Source: an uncultured Porphyromonadaceae bacterium
Lineage (GTDB): Bacteria > Bacteroidota > Bacteroidia > Bacteroidales > Barnesiellaceae
Direction of reading: 5' to 3'
Assembly (NCBI GenBank): GCA_900538555.1
Contig: UPYI01000001.1
Span: 270,630 to 334,629, forward strand
Length of the DNA: 64,000 nt
Part shown: in pieces, positions 62,979 through 64,000 of the stretch
Layout: the number at the start of each line of letters is the position of its first letter
Position numbering within the stretch: position 1 is the first letter of the stretch
Notes under the pieces: model-generated
Seen by the model: only the letters and a program-made list of their open reading frames with translations
What the model was told of the DNA's origin: nothing
Databases searched by the model: none
Position numbers and translations under genes: made by a program

Positions 62979-64000
62979 ATGAGCCACTCCGAAATATATT
63001 CAAGACTAAAACAAGAAAATGCCCTACAACTCCTCCCCCTCGCATTCCTGTTCGTGCTGCAAGACCACTATCCCGGCGCGATCACCGCTATCACAGCCTT
63101 TGCGATAGCTATCGCCCAACGCGCACTACTCAAATGGGTACGGAAACAATACCAACTGCACCGGCAGCTCACCCTCGACATCAGCTCCAAATCGTTGGCA
63201 ATCGCCGCCCCGCTCTACGCCCTGACAGCTTACTTCGCGCACCCCGTCTCCATCTTTCTATTTATCGCCCCCGCTTGGATATCTTTCTTCATCTATTTTC
63301 GAAAATTCGGTTGGAAAAATTTCTGCTTCCGCTGCAACATACTCTACGGCAGGTGGAACGAACGGGAATCAACCGGCGGGAACTGGTTCTGCCATCAAAG
63401 CCAACACATCAACCTCAGCATCTGTTACGGCATGGCGATTATCTTCGTGTCGGCACTCACAATGCTCTTTATCGAAGACCGCCTGACCGACCGTTTCGTC
63501 CACTTTATCCGATTCACCGTACCCGTCACCCTCTATATCGCCCTGCTGATTTATGAAGCCGGACGTGAAATTACCGCTTACTTATTGCTTTTGTTGCCAT
63601 CAATCAATTTAGGAAAAAGAATCATCTATATCAGAATCCTGATCCTCTGTCAAGACCATATTTATCTTACCGAAAAGAAAATAAGGGTCAAAAACCACGC
63701 CTCTACCAAATGGGAAACTCCGTTATCCCACCAAAAGACTTGCAATTTAGATGACGATATTTTCCCTCACATTCAACAATACGTTGAAGAAGAAACTTTA
63801 ATAAGCAATCCAGACTTAACCGAAATTTATACCTCGTCCGTTACACCTGCCATCTTAAATTGCCACACCCATTATCTGCTCCGGGTAAAAGGTAACGAAC
63901 CCTACCTTGCCACATTGAGGGGCAAATGGTGGAGTTTGGACGAAATCTCCGCAGCATTTTCGGGCAATACATTCAGCATGCGTTTCAAAGAGGAGTACCA
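62979..64000 (+). CDS. Unrecognised polytopic membrane protein, partial (3' end outside window)
   Basis: An open frame of 340 codons runs from the ATG at 62979 to the window end with no stop. It begins MSHSEIYSRLKQENALQLLP. About five or six hydrophobic segments occur in the first 215 residues (for example AIAAPLYALTAYFAHPVSIF, then YGMAIIFVSALTMLFIED). A cysteine-containing loop (FCFRCNILYGRW ... NWFCHQ) precedes the third. After about residue 225 the protein is soluble-looking. I do not recognise the family. It is 19 bp after the DPP IV stop and probably cotranscribed. Base composition shifts from A+C-rich to ordinary within its first third. Confidence 0.7.
   Translation, partial: MSHSEIYSRLKQENALQLLPLAFLFVLQDHYPGAITAITAFAIAIAQRALLKWVRKQYQLHRQLTLDISSKSLAIAAPLYALTAYFAHPVSIFLFIAPAWISFFIYFRKFGWKNFCFRCNILYGRWNERESTGGNWFCHQSQHINLSICYGMAIIFVSALTMLFIEDRLTDRFVHFIRFTVPVTLYIALLIYEAGREITAYLLLLLPSINLGKRIIYIRILILCQDHIYLTEKKIRVKNHASTKWETPLSHQKTCNLDDDIFPHIQQYVEEETLISNPDLTEIYTSSVTPAILNCHTHYLLRVKGNEPYLATLRGKWWSLDEISAAFSGNTFSMRFKEEY

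Noticed and set aside
1..64000. tRNA, rRNA, insertion sequences or prophage genes
   Set aside because: I looked through the gaps longer than about 100 bp and saw no cloverleaf-like sequence, transposase or phage protein; a tRNA scan could still find a short gene I missed.

Overview
The window looks like a chromosomal stretch from a gut-type member of the order Bacteroidales. The signs are promoters of the TTTG-N19-21-TAnnTTTG type, type IX secretion C-terminal domains on secreted pectinases, Bacteroidales-style gene neighbourhoods (tig/clpP/clpX/recQ; guaB followed by periplasmic foldases, an OstA-like protein and mutL), several serine peptidases of family S9, and a malic enzyme fused to a phosphotransacetylase domain. 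A family such as Barnesiellaceae or a relative would fit, but that is inference. No rRNA, tRNA, insertion sequence, prophage or CRISPR array was seen.

Layout. 1-1.1 kb: rpoZ (cut by the window edge) behind bamD. 1.2-4.6 kb: minus-strand operon of two GT4 glycosyltransferases flanking a radical SAM/SPASM protein. 5.0-11.5 kb: plus-strand run pspC-like, uvrB, fhs, ygiQ-like radical SAM, small membrane PH-like protein. 11.6-15.1 kb: secreted S9 peptidase and a FetAB-like ABC exporter. 15.2-22.1 kb: minus-strand tetR, outer-membrane factor, adaptor and RND pump, with a small PII-like gene behind them. 22.2-25 kb: three tandem 69-bp repeats, each carrying a consensus promoter, in front of maeB. 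25-29.3 kb: polytopic membrane protein and a prolyl oligopeptidase lipoprotein. 30.1-40.8 kb: three monocistronic, terminator-separated, T9SS-exported pectin enzymes (one PL1 pectate lyase, two CE8 pectin methylesterases) that share and swap accessory modules. 41-57 kb: minus-strand housekeeping block mutL, OstA-like, three periplasmic foldase-type proteins, guaB, recQ, clpX, clpP, tig. 57.2-64 kb: TrmH-type methyltransferase, remnant of a DUF4143-type ATPase, a DUF4062/HATPase protein, an 828-bp divergent intergenic region, a DPP IV peptidase and the start of an unrecognised membrane protein.

The most unusual part is the right end. From about 57.2 to 63.2 kb the plus strand is rich in A and C whichever strand is coding. 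The divergent intergenic region inside it contains about 15 copies of the octamer CTGGATCA, spaced about 21 bp (two helical turns) within clusters, with the best clusters repeating every 121 bp. I do not recognise this array; it could be a protein-binding array controlling the DUF4062 protein, the DPP IV gene, or both. Other notable signals are the tandem promoter array ahead of maeB, a 10-bp-arm palindrome abutting the tetR -7 box, a terminator-like hairpin with a promoter box in its loop between guaB and the foldase operon, and dispersed intergenic repeats that collect at gene 3' ends.
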